Of a stretch of 64,000 nucleotides of DNA, positions 35,578 to 48,289 are shown piece by piece (positions within the stretch are counted from its first letter, which is position 1; every line of letters starts with the position of its first letter). Under the pieces are notes generated by a model. That model did no database searches. It was not told where the DNA came from and saw only the letters and a program-made list of their open reading frames with translations. The stretch comes from Castanea sativa (Eukaryota; Streptophyta; Magnoliopsida; Fagales; Fagaceae): positions 46,191,335-46,255,334 of the forward strand of contig NC_134018.1 of the NCBI RefSeq assembly GCF_040712315.1, in the 5' to 3' direction. Made by a program: the position numbers and the translations under genes.

Positions 35578-38147
35578 GTGTGAATGTTTGGCATGGTAGA
35601 TTATGTCATGTCAATAATAAATATATGAAAAATATGAGTGGTTTAGGTTTAATTCCTAAACTTGAAAATGAACTTGAAAAATGTGAAATTTGTAGCATAA
35701 CTAAAATTACTCAAAAGCCTCATAAATCAATTGAAAGAAATACTGAATTACTAGAGCTTATCCATAGTGATATTTGTGAATTTGAAGGACATTTGACACA
35801 TGGAGGTAATCGGTATTTTACAACCTTTATAGATGATTTTTCAAAATATTCATATGTCTATCTTATGAAAAATAAAAGTGATACTTTTGAAAAATTATCA
35901 ATTTTCTTAAAAGAAGTTGAAAATACTTTTGATAAAAAGGTTAAAAGGTTTAGAACTGATAGAGGAAAAGAATATGATACTCTTGGTCTTAATAATTATA
36001 TTCAATCTCTTGGTGTTGTTCATGAGACTACTGCCCCTTATTCTCCATCTTCAAATGGAGTTGCTGAATGAAAAAATAGGACTCTCATAAATTTAACTAA
36101 TACTATGTTTGTTAGTTCTGGGGCTCCTAACTATTTTTGGGGTGAAGTTGTTTTAATTGCAGATTTTGTTTTGAATAGAGTACCTCATAAAAAGACTTTT
36201 TTAACTCCTTTTGAATTATGGAAAAAATATAAACCAAATCTGAATTTTTTCAAAGTTTGGGGTTGCTTAGCATATGTGAGGCTACCTAACCCTAAAAGAC
36301 CTAAACTTGGGGTAAAGGCTTCTACATGTGTATTTTTGGGTTATTCTTTATATAGCACAACTTATAGATTTTTTGATATTGATAATAATACAATAATTGA
36401 ATCTAGAGATGCAATTTTTCATGAAAATAAATTTCCATTTAATTATAAAAATAGTGGGGGTTCTGAACAATAAGAGAATTTTGAATGTTCAACATCTAAG
36501 TCAAAAGATATTAATGAATATGAGATTGAACCTAGGAGGAGTAAAAGACCTAGAATTGAAAAGGTTTTTGGTCCTGAATATTATGTGTATAATTTACAAG
36601 GTGACCCTACTTACTTAGAGGAAGCTTTATCTTCTCTTGATTCAGGTTTTTGGAAAAAAGCCATTTATGATGAGATGGATTCTATTATCTTTAATAATAC
36701 TTGGAAACTTGTAGATTTACCTCCAGGTTGTAAAACAATTGGATGTAAATAGGTACTTAGAAGAAAATTAAAACCTGATGGATCTATTGAAAAATTCAAA
36801 GCAAGGCTTGTAGCTAAAGGTTTTAAACAAAAAGAAAATATTGATTTTTTTGATACTTTTTCCCCTGTTACTAAAGTTACGTCTATTAGATTACTGATTG
36901 CTATAGCAGCTATTCATAATTTGATGATACATCAAATGGATGTAAAGACGACGTTTCTAAATGGAGATTTAGAAGAAGAAATCTACATGGACCAACCGTT
37001 TTACAATGCCAGGTAATGAGCATAAGGTATGTAAATTATTAAAATCTTTATATGGTTTAAAACAAGCACCTAGACAATGGCATGAGAAATTTGATCAATG
37101 TTTGCTTTCTAATGGTTTTAAAACAAATGAAAGTGACAAATGTATATATTATAAAACTTTTGATGATGCTCATGTTATAATTTGTTTATATGTTGATGAT
37201 CTTCTAATTTTTGGTCATAATATGGATATTATAAATGCTGCCAAGATGCTTCTTAAAAATAAATTTGATATGAAAGATTTAGGAGAAGCTAATGTGATTC
37301 TTGGCATGAAAATTTCTAGAACTTCAAATGGCATATTTATAGATCAATCTCATTATATAGAAAAAATTTTGAAAAAATATAATTACTTTGATTGTAAACC
37401 TGCAAGTATTCCTTTTGATTCTAGTGTGCATCTTTTTCCTACTAAAGATGAAAATGATATTTACAATAAAAAAGAATATGCTAGTATTATTGATAGTCTT
37501 AGATATGCTACTGATTGTACTAGACCTGCTATTGCTTATGCCGTAGGAGTTCTAGCAAGATTTACTAGCAAACCTAGTTTTGAGCATTGAAATGCCATGA
37601 CTCAATTAATGAGACATTTAAAAAGAACTGCGCACTATGGTTTGCTATATCAAAGATATCCTGTTGTTCTTCAAGGATATAGTGATGCTAGTTGGAACAC
37701 CTTATCAGGTGATTCTTTGTCTACCACTAGCTATGTATTTATTATAGGTGGTGGAGCAATAAGTTGGAAATCTAAAAAACAACAGATTATTGCTAAATCC
37801 ACCATGGAGGCAGAATTAATTGCCTTATCTTCAGCTAGTGAAGAAGCGAGTTGGTTACGAGATTTATTATCTGAAATTTCCATGTGGGAGAAACCTATTT
37901 CACCTGTCTTAATTCATTGTGATAATACTGCCACTTTGGTAGAGTGCGCAATAAATACTATAATGGTAAATCCATATCTATTAGAAGAAAATACAGTATT
38001 GTGAGATCATACATAAACAATGGTAGCATAAATGTTGATTATATTAGTACAAATGATAATATTGCGGATCCATTAACTAAAGCTCTAACTAGAGAAAAGA
38101 TCTGGATAGCATCGAGGGGGATGAGACTTAAGCCCAAAGAAGAATAA
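35578..38147 (+). pseudogene. Ty1/copia pol remnant: integrase, reverse transcriptase, RNase H
   Basis: Integrase from the HHCC region (WHGRLCHV, then CEICS) through the catalytic core (HSDICEF, RTDRGKEY, SNGVAE). Reverse transcriptase follows, with LVAKGFKQKE, YGLKQAPRQW and an intact YVDDLLIFG at 37189. RNase H has SDASW and KSTMEAEL, and the C-terminus ends ADPLTKAL. Gag and protease are missing. Breaks: TGA at 36069 (expected Arg after the catalytic Glu), TAG at 36750 (expected Trp), a small deletion and frameshift near 36995, TGA at 37588 (expected Trp), and a frameshift near 37945. Each in-frame stop is one transition from the expected codon. A purine tract AAGTGGGGGATT (38782) and the 3' LTR follow. 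Confidence 0.93.
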
Positions 38148-38708
38148 ACTACCTATGAGGATACCTTACCTAGGGACTGGAGATCCCAAGAACTAGGTTC
38201 AAAGGGAAAAACTAATCATAGAGTAGTTTGATTGACATGCACTAAATATATGTATGAGTAATAATACTCATGTCCCTCCCTATGGTGTGCGCGCATGTAT
38301 CTTGTAACATTATATAGGATGAGTTTTTATTTTTATTTTTTTTAAAACTCTTAATGTGGACTATAGCTCTTATGAGTGGGATGTTAGAGTTACAAGAATA
38401 TCCTTGATAGCCACACCTAAGTGAGCATGGAAGTGAGGCCGCTTCCTTTGAGAATGGGGCTAGTTTTCTAAATAGCTCATGAATGCTGGGATAAAGCACA
38501 AGGCCGTAATGTGCTGGCTTAGAAGCTCGTAGTAGAGTACTAGAATATTATGTGTGTGATGTAATGTTTTGTATCCATAGAAAAAGTTATAGTTCAAGAC
38601 TTAGATTACTACTAACTTCGGAACAATGTTGCTAAAACACTAAATGAGGGTTCAAGCCATTGGCACTCTCATTATGCATAATGCTCTACTTAACCCAGAA
38701 AAAATTGT

Positions 38709-38713
<5 letters not shown>

Positions 38714-38750
<37 letters not shown>
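38714..38750. repeat. (TA)n microsatellite
   Basis: About 18 AT dinucleotides just before the copia polypurine tract. Confidence 0.97.
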
Positions 38751-38756
<6 letters not shown>

Positions 38757-39335
38757 TTATCTATTTATTTTTTATAAAAATAAGTGGGGGATTGTTGGAT
38801 ATTTTTATAAAAAATATCATATTTATTTAATACTCATTTATGTAAATTGAGAAAATCAATTATCCCTTAATGTCAGATACATTAATTGCTAAATTTTGAA
38901 AATTCAAATATAATTCAAAATTTGAATAGCTATTGTCAATAGTTTTAATCAGGAAATCTTTGAAAATTAATGTAAATTTTAATACCATATATTGCCAACT
39001 TTTAGTATACTTTCCTTTATAAACTTTTGCTTTAAAACGTTTCTTTTAATATATTTAATAGTGACATTATAGATAGAAAGTATCAGATATTGTACAAATA
39101 TATATTTATATAATTACCGTTGATGGGTTATAGCATTATATAGTACTTTCCATTCTTGGTTGTTATTATTGTGTATAGTCAAAATTTCAAAGAAAATTAT
39201 TACTTGGTATTTAAAGGACAGCCACGTAGGGGCTGTTATTTTGTTTTTGTGGCATCTTGACACTAAAAGACAAACTTGTTTTGTCTATTAACTTACCTCA
39301 ACGTACAAACTTTGGAGAAAAAAAAAGTTTTGACC

Positions 39336-39340
<5 letters not shown>

Positions 39341-39394
<54 letters not shown>
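39341..39394. repeat. (AT)n microsatellite
   Basis: 27 AT dinucleotides inside the copia LTR. Confidence 0.97.
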
Positions 39395-39401
<7 letters not shown>

Positions 39402-39616
39402 AAGAAAGCTATTGAATCAGACATTGATTTCAATATTTTTATGACCATTTAAAGTTTTAAAGATAGCAAATGGCTTTATTTTTTGGCTAAGGATAAGCAA
39501 TATGTTTGGCTATATATATATATATATATAGAAAGAAATAAAAGTTTCAGATACACTTTTCATTTTTGAATTACTAAGCTGCAAACTTTTCAAAAACAAT
39601 TTTTTTTCTTAAACAC

Positions 39617-40048
39617 TTAGGGTATGTTTGGTAACTGTTTTTTCATTTTATTTTCTGTTTTCAAAAACAATTTTCTATTTTTGGAACTAAAAAACTTGTT
39701 TGACAAACCTAAAATAGCTAGAAAACAAAAGCTGTTCTTAAAACTCAATTTGTGAAGGAAACTGAAAACATGCAAAAGACTGTTTTCAGTTTTTAATTTT
39801 TTAAAGTTAATGAAAATACGCATTTAATTTAATGAATCTGTATCATTTAATGAGTTAGCATTAAAGTTCAACTTCTAGTAACAACATATTTTATTATTTT
39901 ATTTTTCAAAAAACTATATATTTTTTTAATTTCAACTAACCAAACATGTTTTTCATTTCAAAAATACAAGAAAATTGTTTTTTCTTTATATTCTCAAAAA
40001 CAAGTTTTTGAAAATAGAAAACAAAAAATGTTACCAAACATAACCTTA
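39617..40048. mobile_element. Tourist/PIF-Harbinger-type MITE
   Basis: The element is 39620-40045, with ends GGGTATGTTTGGTAAC and GTTACCAAACATAACC as terminal inverted repeats. It is flanked by TTA on both sides (39617-39619, 40046-40048). A 3-bp TTA target duplication with this terminus is typical of Tourist elements. It sits inside the copia LTR and is therefore younger than it. Confidence 0.85.
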
Positions 40049-40425
40049 CCATCTTTTGCTTCTTACTACTCACAAAAAAACATTTTATCTTTTACAAAAA
40101 AAAATTTGGGAAAAGAAAGTACTATAGAGAGCTTATATCCTACAAGCAGTGTAGGCTCGCAAGGATAATCAGCAAAGGTGGCTGGACTGTTGTATCCTGG
40201 GGACAACGTGTAGAAACTATTTGTCTAACTACATCGGATATACCGTAGACGACACGATTTGTCTCAAGACAGTGACTTGGTCCACACCTCATCTTTGCCA
40301 CCTCTTTTTGGTAAAATCAAATTGTGTAATTTCCAAGAAAAATTCAGGTATTATTTCTCCTTTATTTCCAACAGTTAAAGCCTAGTGCACTTTTAGGGAA
40401 TTAAAATAGTTAACACACTCTGTAG

Positions 40426-43400
40426 TCTAATACTATATATAAAAGCAGAAGCCTTTAAGGAGGTGCTGCCGTGTTAGGAAAAGTGCCCATCTAAATTTCT
40501 GACATGTATAAGTTAAAAAACGATAAATTATGTTAGTTGGCAATACCACAACACCGTTTAAAAGCCTCTCTATAAATAAAAAAAATTAACCGGTTAAAAT
40601 ACAATTAGGCTTGCGATATAGAGACAAAGAAGGAGAAAAAGAAAAAGAAAAAAAAAGCTTGCGATACGGATATGAGAAGGAGGCAGAGTTCGTACGGCCG
40701 GCCGGCTATCACCATTATTTTCCCACCACCGTTCGACCCTTGCCGAAATTAGACTACCGAAACCAGCACTGGTAACCTAAAGGTGCACGCAAGATTTGAG
40801 ATACGGACATAGAGAGAGAACTACCACTAGTAAGTTTTTTTTTTTTTTCATTCTTTCTTAGATCTGGGTATGAAATATGAATTCGTTTTGAGAAATTTGG
40901 TTGGATTGATTTGTATTTAGGTATTTGGGTTACATTAGGTTTTGATTTGATTTTTTGATTCAATTTAGTTTCTCAGTATGCTAAAAACTTTTGGGAGTAT
41001 TTGGATTCAATTAATTTTGTGTTTGATTTTGGCTTAATATTAGGGTATTTATAATTGGCTTTGGATAATCAAGGTTTAGAGGCCAAAAGTACGAGAACGG
41101 TAGAGAGAGATTTTGAAGAAATCTGGTGATAAAAACTGAATTAGGGTTAGATTTTGTTTGAATTGAGGTCTTTAGGTTAGAGTTGATTTTGTTTTTGCTA
41201 ATTATGTTTGATTTGATTTTGTTCAGGATTTTTTTTGGTAGAAGAGATTGAAACGGTGTGGCCGTGTAGGTGCTGCAAACTGTCCTTCTTACCTTACTAC
41301 GTAGAAACTTGTCTCGATTCTCAGAAAACCATTTTCTCTTTGTTTTTTTTATTTCTATCTTGCCCACTTGATAAAACCTTCTTCTTTTACTCTCCTGGGC
41401 TTTCTGCCTCTCTCAATTCTCGTAGGTGAGATGCTCTTAAAATCATTTGTATCCAATCTATTCCACCCTCTTTCTCTTTCTAAATATTTTTTTTATTAAT
41501 GTTTGCTGGCTTTGCTTCTTTTTGTTGATTCCTAGACTGAATTATTATTTTTGTGTCAGTAATATTTTTTATTAAGTTTCTTTTGCTAATATTTTCTATT
41601 CATTTTCTTTTGCTAATACTGTTGTTAGGTATTTTTAGTGCTACGTTTGTTAGGTTTTTGCTAGTATTGTTTTTGGGTATTGTTAATGCAACTTTTGTTA
41701 GTTTTTTTTTTTTGGATTTAGTTTTGTGAATTCTTATCTGGGTTCTTGTGGCTATCACTTAGAAACTTGATTTTAGGGTATAGTTTCTCTTCTAAATACA
41801 AATTCGAAATTCTCAAGGAATTTTAAGTTCTAATTTTTTTTTGTTTCCATTTAGGATTTATAGGTTCTAATTTTAACCAAGATGGAACCACAACAGACTT
41901 TGAGATTGTGTATTTGAACTTTTAGGGAAAACTGATCTTTGGGTTTGAATTTTATAATTCATTTTGTGGTGGGTTTGTGCTTTGAGATTAGAGTTTGGTA
42001 TTGGTTTCTTTTGAATTGTAGGTTTGGGTTTGATTTAGAGGTGGATCTGTGAATATGAGGTCATATGTTAGATATTTTTACTGATTTAGTAGACTATTGG
42101 TGGTGGTCTTGGTATTGAACTTGGACTTGGTCTTAACGTTTTGGTATTAAAGGAGATAAATTGAATCACAATGGTCTTTGAGATTATGTATTTGAAAGTT
42201 TAAGGGATATTGAGAAGAAGGTTTGATTTTTCAATGTTTATTTCATGGTGGGTTTGTGCATTGAGATTAGAGTTTGGGATATTATCTGCAAATTTGAAAT
42301 TTATCATTGAGAATGAATTGTGAGTTCAGTGAATTTGGGTCTAATTTAAAAGTGGTCTTGGTCTTAGGTTTTGTCCAAATAGGAAAGATTTATACCAAAC
42401 AACAGCAATGGCTGCCACTACTGCATAAGATTGGTTTACAAAACTAGGGGGGCCATTGCTCCTTTGGATCAGCATTCCCCAACTGGTTTGAGAGGATCAC
42501 ATAAGCACTTGGTGTGTACTTTCTCACAGCATCATACCCAGATTTATAATAGTCTTTAAGGTTGTCTAAAGTGACTTCTGGTGCATGATGTTTGTTCATT
42601 AACTCAATTGCTGTAAGACTTGGATTGTTGGCATAACTGCACAAAAAAAGGTCTAATTTAGGATTTAAGGAACATTCAAAAATCATCTGTTGCTCTAATT
42701 ACATTTGGGTCTTAAAAAAAAAACAATTTTATCTTTTTAAGCCTTGGTATTGAATTTGTGTTGTGAGTTTTGTATTGTAGTTATTTTTATGGGTTAGTTG
42801 AATGGTGGGTTAGCATGCAAAGCCAAGATTAGCGCCATTAATTAAGGACAATTTGCCATTACAGATCTTTAGAATAATATATAGTTCATGGCTATGGGAA
42901 TTTACTTTTTGAACTTAGTATTTTATAAATCCTAGGGTGTTGAAGCTTTATTTCATCATAGTTTGCCACAAATCCATTGGTTTTGTATGTATGACCTATT
43001 ACCTATCCCTTTAAAAGAAAAGGTCTATGAAAGAGTGTTTTTGGCCACTGTTTGATACTTTCTCAATGGGTATCATGATTCATGACAAAGTTATTATAAT
43101 CTGCCCATCCATTTTAAGAGAGACTCATGGCCATCATCTATCTCTAAAGTATGGTCCTTCATTACACTACTTACTAGATTCATTTATAGACTTATAGTAA
43201 CCCTGTTCTCTATTGGAGAAAACAAGGAATTAAAATGTTAGAAATAGAAGCAGTAGCACCCTATTTCAGCACTAGTCTCATTTGCTATATAGTTTATAAG
43301 ATTAATTTTGCAGGTGATATATGTCCTGGAGTTTTGTGAAATTTACTTTGATCTTTTGGGAGTTTTTGGAGTTAAAAAGTTGTGATTAGGATTTAGGGCT

Positions 43401-46400
43401 ATTATAAAATTGTTTTTCTACTTTTAGCATAAAAACATTTTTATTTTTCATTTCCCTTATCCTTCTGCCATTTATTATATATCAAATTTGTATCTTGGGC
43501 TAGCTTTTCCCTTTCCATAATTGCGTGAAAGGGCTCTTAATTGGTTTTAGGGAACAACTATCCCTTTGTTTGTAAGTTTACTTCAGTTGTGACTAATTGT
43601 TAATCTTCTCTTCTTATAGGGGCATCTCGATCGCTTAGGCGTGCATGTTTGCAATTATGCAAGTCTCTCAGGTAAAGGTGGTATGTAATAATACTCATGA
43701 TCTAATAATTGTTGAATTTCATGTATATTTGGACATATCAATGCATGTTTTTGTTTGAAGAACTTTGAGGAGTAGTTTTCTTTTTTCTCTGTCTTTGCTC
43801 ATAATTAAGTGTTATCCAATCAAGATTGCCCCCATTTAAATAGTGTGGAAAATTTAGAATAGCTGTGATTGCTTGTGTTATTACTTGAGCCTAAGTTATT
43901 GTGTTGAGTGGTTAACTCCTTTCCAAATATTTGAAATGTTTTAATATCATAAAGCAGCTCAGCAAAGTGCTTGGCCACCTGCTGTAAATTTTACATTTTA
44001 TGAGTGGTAACCTGGTGACCAGATATAAGATGTTATCACTTATCATTGTTATAAAATATGGGAAAAGCAAGAACAAGGTAGCAGCAGTTATAGAAGAGAA
44101 TGGTATAGAGTTGTGCTTTTAATTCTTGGTCACAAATTTAGAAGCTCGCTTACATGCAATTAAGATGTTGTGGTAGTTATTGGCAGGTCACATTGTGTTA
44201 TAGATGACCTGGCTAATTAGGCATGTGCTCAACGTATTATAGAGAGTGAATGTGATAGATTAGGAGTTAATCAGTTTCAGTTTCAGTTTCAGTTGCAGCT
44301 TAGTTATTGTTATTTCCTTTTATGCATGTTTTGATCTCATGTTGGGTTAAAATTATAGGAAAAATTAATTGTGTTAAGTTCTTAAAATTTTCTATTGCAT
44401 ATGACTAATTGTTAACAGTGTTCTATTAAGTTTTTATCTTTTTAAAATTAGTTCTAGGACATATTTTGTTTGATGTTTTTGAAATGATTTCAATCTGCAG
44501 AGTGAATATTTGTGGTGTAAATTCGAAATTATTTTCTAGGATGTTTAAACTCTCATTGTGATTCTATTTTTGAAAAATTATCTCCTCAAACTAATTTTCA
44601 AACAGAATAATAACAGAAAACATCATCTTTTAAAAATAGTATTTCTCACAATAAAAAATCTGGGTAAAGCCTTTTTGGCCTTTTGACACTTTAGTAAATA
44701 GTAGTTAATCTAGGTGAAATTTATTAAGTGGTTATAATATTATTTACTTGAATGGTTTCAGATAAATGCCTTCACAGATTTATATGTTTAATATTCAATT
44801 GCAGAAGAAAATCATGTAATAACATTATTGCAGTAGAATATACTATTACTTTACAATTTGATTCAAAATATAGTAATGAAAAGTGAAAAAAAATCATTAA
44901 TAGATATTGATGAAGATCGTTAAAAAAAAACTTTTAATGTGATTTAGTTAGCGAAGAAATTTTTTTTTTTATAGGGCTTTTAAAAAAATAAAATTTCATG
45001 CCCTGTCATGGTTATTTCTGTTACGAATATTAAATGAAGAAGAAGAGCATCAACTTTACTAAAATGTTATAGTACTGTTACGAATTACTAAATTATATGC
45101 ATATAAAAATGGACTTAGTAGTTTGCTATTGAAGAAACAAATTACATAGTCTTTTTTCAGTTTATGTAATGTCTCATTCCCAACTATTTAATGCTACAAA
45201 GGGCTCTCTCACTAATAAGACCATTTATTATACTTCAACATGAGTTGCTGAATTAATTTGAAAGGTTAGAATTGCTTCATTTATCTTATGTTGCATTTAT
45301 TTTTAAATGAATTTCTATTTCATTTGTTACTGCTTGATTATTGAACAAATAAACAGAGAATAGAGTCAGTATTTGGCTGTCTCCACACTAATGTCAAGCC
45401 TCTTGCCACTATCATGCCAGAACCACTACCAGTAATTTTTTCTCTTCGCTTTTAAGTTTGACCATTAAATAAGATCATAATTTGATATTTGTTTGGGTAG
45501 TTTCAATCTAGGTCTTTAAGTTATGTTTTTCTCTTAGCTTTTTAGTTTGTGCATTAAATATGATCAAGTTTTTTTTATATTTGTTTGGATTGGTTTTAGT
45601 TTAGATCTTTAGGTTATATTTGGTTTTGATTAAGGCATTCGAGTAAAAGTGATTTTAGTTTAGTTATTTGTGTTAATTTTTTCGTATTTATCTATCTATG
45701 GTGGCTGGGTTAAAACAAAGGAGCGGATTTAAAGAACTTAAGTGAGTCTTAGTCTCTTACGGGCACTTCGAATATTGAAATAGAGCAGGAGATTATTCTA
45801 GACAAAGTTATAAGCAATACAAATCAAGTGGGAATGAAAAAGTAAATTAGGAATTTCCCCTTAATTTATATAAGTAGTAATGTGAATCTCTGTGGAGGGA
45901 AGGCTTTTCAATTCTTTAATTTTTTAATTCTGCTGAAGAATGAAAGAATAGGATGATAAATTCAAAGAATGGGTTTGGGTCATATTCAATGAAATTTCAT
46001 TTAGAATCATTTGGGCATTATTTATGATTTAGATTTGGGTATTTTGGTTGATTGGTTATGATTTAGGTTTTTGGGTTAGGAATGGTTTTGTTTAATTAGT
46101 TTAAATAGATGGATTAGATTTAGTTTTGATTAAGGGATTTTGGTTAGAAGTTTTGTTTAGGTTAGCTAGCTTGGCATAAATTGGTTTTGGTATCTAGAAC
46201 CGATTTTGCATATTTGGGCCGCTTTGATTTTGAATTTTCCTTCTCATTCAGAGTTAGATGAAGATTTGCTCCATCACTCAAAAGGCAAATCTTTAATAAT
46301 CAAAACCACACCAAAGTTTTATTTTAAAATTTATTCTTTTGGGTCTGTTGTTTCTAAAAGGTCCCTTTTTAAAATCCCTTTTGGCCTGAATATTTTGGCC

Positions 46401-48209
46401 GGATTGGCTTTAATTCAAGTTTGATGATTTGGGTTTATACTAAGGTATTTGGTTTAGAAATGGTTTGGTTTTGCATATTTGTGTTAGATTTGATGTTGTT
46501 TTGAGTATTTGGGTAATCGAGGTTCGTTTTTCTAGAATAGGTGATTGTTAAGGAGGCTTACATGCAAATAATTCATTGTAAAATCTACAAATTTTGTTTT
46601 CAAAGCTATGTAATTGTTACTATTGTTTGTTTGCTTTCTCATGATTTTTTTTGTTCTGTTAAGGGTAACTGGAGATCTCTCATATGTCATCTTGATCTCT
46701 TAAGGGATTATATAGGATGCCAATAGAATAAATTAATTGTTTTATGGCAGATGCTACATATAGATCTTAAATATGTACAATTTCCCATGTCATCTTTAAT
46801 TTGCTTATGTTATATGTAATTTCTTTACACACGTTCTCTGTTGTAAAAAAAATATTTTCGCCTTTTAATATTGAATTAGATCTGTTATAGAGAAGAAACT
46901 CTACTCGTAAAATTTGATTGAAAATATGAAATATTTTAATAGTAAACTAAGTCTTAACCTTCGTAATACATATATAAATTCCATATAAACATTTATAAGC
47001 CTTAACACACTAGAAATTTGGACATGGTAGTAGTTTCCTAACCACAGTGGGAAGGTTGAGATGTATACTCTCTCCAATCTGTTGCTTAGTTCCATGCTTT
47101 GCCTTCTCAACCCTCTTTTTTGTTTTAAAGAAAGATTAGATAGATGTTAGCAGATTGAGCACAAGATTCTTTCTTCAATATCTTTGCTTAATTTTGGTAT
47201 AATATTACTTTAGCCACTTATAGTAAAGAATTAAGAAATCATTTTTGTAACTGAACTTGCATTTGAATAGAAACTAAAAGTGCTCATATATAATTTTTCA
47301 ACAAAATCTCAAAATTAGCATTTTCTTTGTCCATTAACATACAGCTAATAATTTGGTTTATAAACAATATGTTTTGTGTAGTAATTTTGGTTGGTATATA
47401 TGTTATGCATTAAAAAAGTGCATATAAGTTTAGACTTCAATAGGAATTTTTTTTTCTTTGTTAGTTAGTATGGTTTAGTAGGAGTTGTGAAATTGAATTA
47501 ACCATCTACTGAATGGATAGAGTATGGAGAATATGTGTCTAAAATTAATGAGGTTGAGAAAATTTATGTCCTCAAGTGGCTTAAACAAAACATAGATTAT
47601 GATCAAACTTTATGGTTTATATGAATTTATGATTTTTTTTTATATTATAATTTCTTATTAAGCTTCTAAGATACATTTACTTTGTGCAGTATATAACTGT
47701 TGGCATTAAACGGAATGTACAAAGGTCTATATTTATTCCTCACAAAAGGGACATGATAGGCAGAAAATAAAAAAGGGAAACGATATTTGACCAATTGGAA
47801 GGGAGCAGGAACAAAAAGAACATCTGAGATATGAAATGAGCATTGAGCACATAACCACACAAAAAGCAATGTAGAGGCACATTGGAATTCAAAAGAAAAA
47901 AAAAAGTTAGCTGATGCTGAATCAGCATCTTTAAATGCACTTGGTTGGATTGTTTTAGATTTAGACATTTGAGTTAGATTTGGTTTTATTGGGTTTAAAA
48001 TATTTTTTTTTTTTGAGTATATGTATTAGATTTGGGTTAAATTAGTTTTTAATATCTGCCTATGGTGTTTGTAATTAGATTTGTAAATGGAGATCTGTGT
48101 TAGGTGTTTAGTATGTGGTAAAAGTGTATTTAAATATTATTAAAAAAAATTCTTTTCTAATAAATGTAAATAAAAGGTTCCCGCACATAGTGCGGTTTAA
48201 AAAGCTAGT
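40426..48209 (+). mobile_element. Non-autonomous Helitron (about 7.8 kb)
   Basis: The 5' end TCTAATACTATATATAAAAGC resembles plant Helitron starts. At the 3' end a perfect hairpin CCGCAC-ATA-GTGCGG (48181-48195) is followed 9 nt later by CTAGT (48205-48209), a canonical CTRRT terminus. Gypsy pol sequence resumes directly after it. No Rep/helicase was found. The interior is T/G-rich with recurring 'ttgggtttgattt' phrases and holds at least one captured exon. Flanking bases are G and A rather than the usual A and T, so the exact 5' base is uncertain. Confidence 0.8.
42452..42636 (-). pseudogene. Captured exon of a GH5 glucan 1,3-beta-glucosidase-like gene
   Basis: On the minus strand an acceptor (TTTTGTGCAG) precedes an exon reading YANNPSLTAIELMN, then YYKSGYDAVRKY and AYVILSNQLGNADPKEQ. 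These match plant GH5 exo-1,3-beta-glucanase-like proteins around the segment after the catalytic acid/base region. In the usual NEP motif the residues here read N-K-H, so the catalytic acid/base Glu is lost. Coding similarity stops near 42452 and a stop follows. It lies inside the Helitron, so capture by the Helitron is the likely origin. It cannot encode an enzyme alone. Confidence 0.78.
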
Positions 48210-48289
48210 AGTTATAAACACAGAGTAAAAAACATGGATAAAGACGAGGGAAACACTTCAACTTGTCCATGGTGCCGCTTGTCCAGGAT

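Larger units (their letters stand above)
38793..40373 (+). mobile_element. Copia 3' LTR, enlarged by a nested MITE and (TA)n
   Basis: Begins TGTTGGATATT directly after the polypurine tract and ends TTTCCAACA. It is 1581 bp including a 426-bp MITE (39620-40045) and a long TA array (39341-39394); without the MITE it is about 1.15 kb. No matching 5' LTR is in the window. Confidence 0.8.

Noticed and set aside
46206..46424. 72-codon frame in the Helitron
   Set aside because: No domain recognised; considered only as a possible captured piece without support.
47666..47968. 100-codon minus-strand frame in the Helitron
   Set aside because: Aromatic-rich low-complexity translation and no recognised family; an overlapping frame on the same strand is also open.
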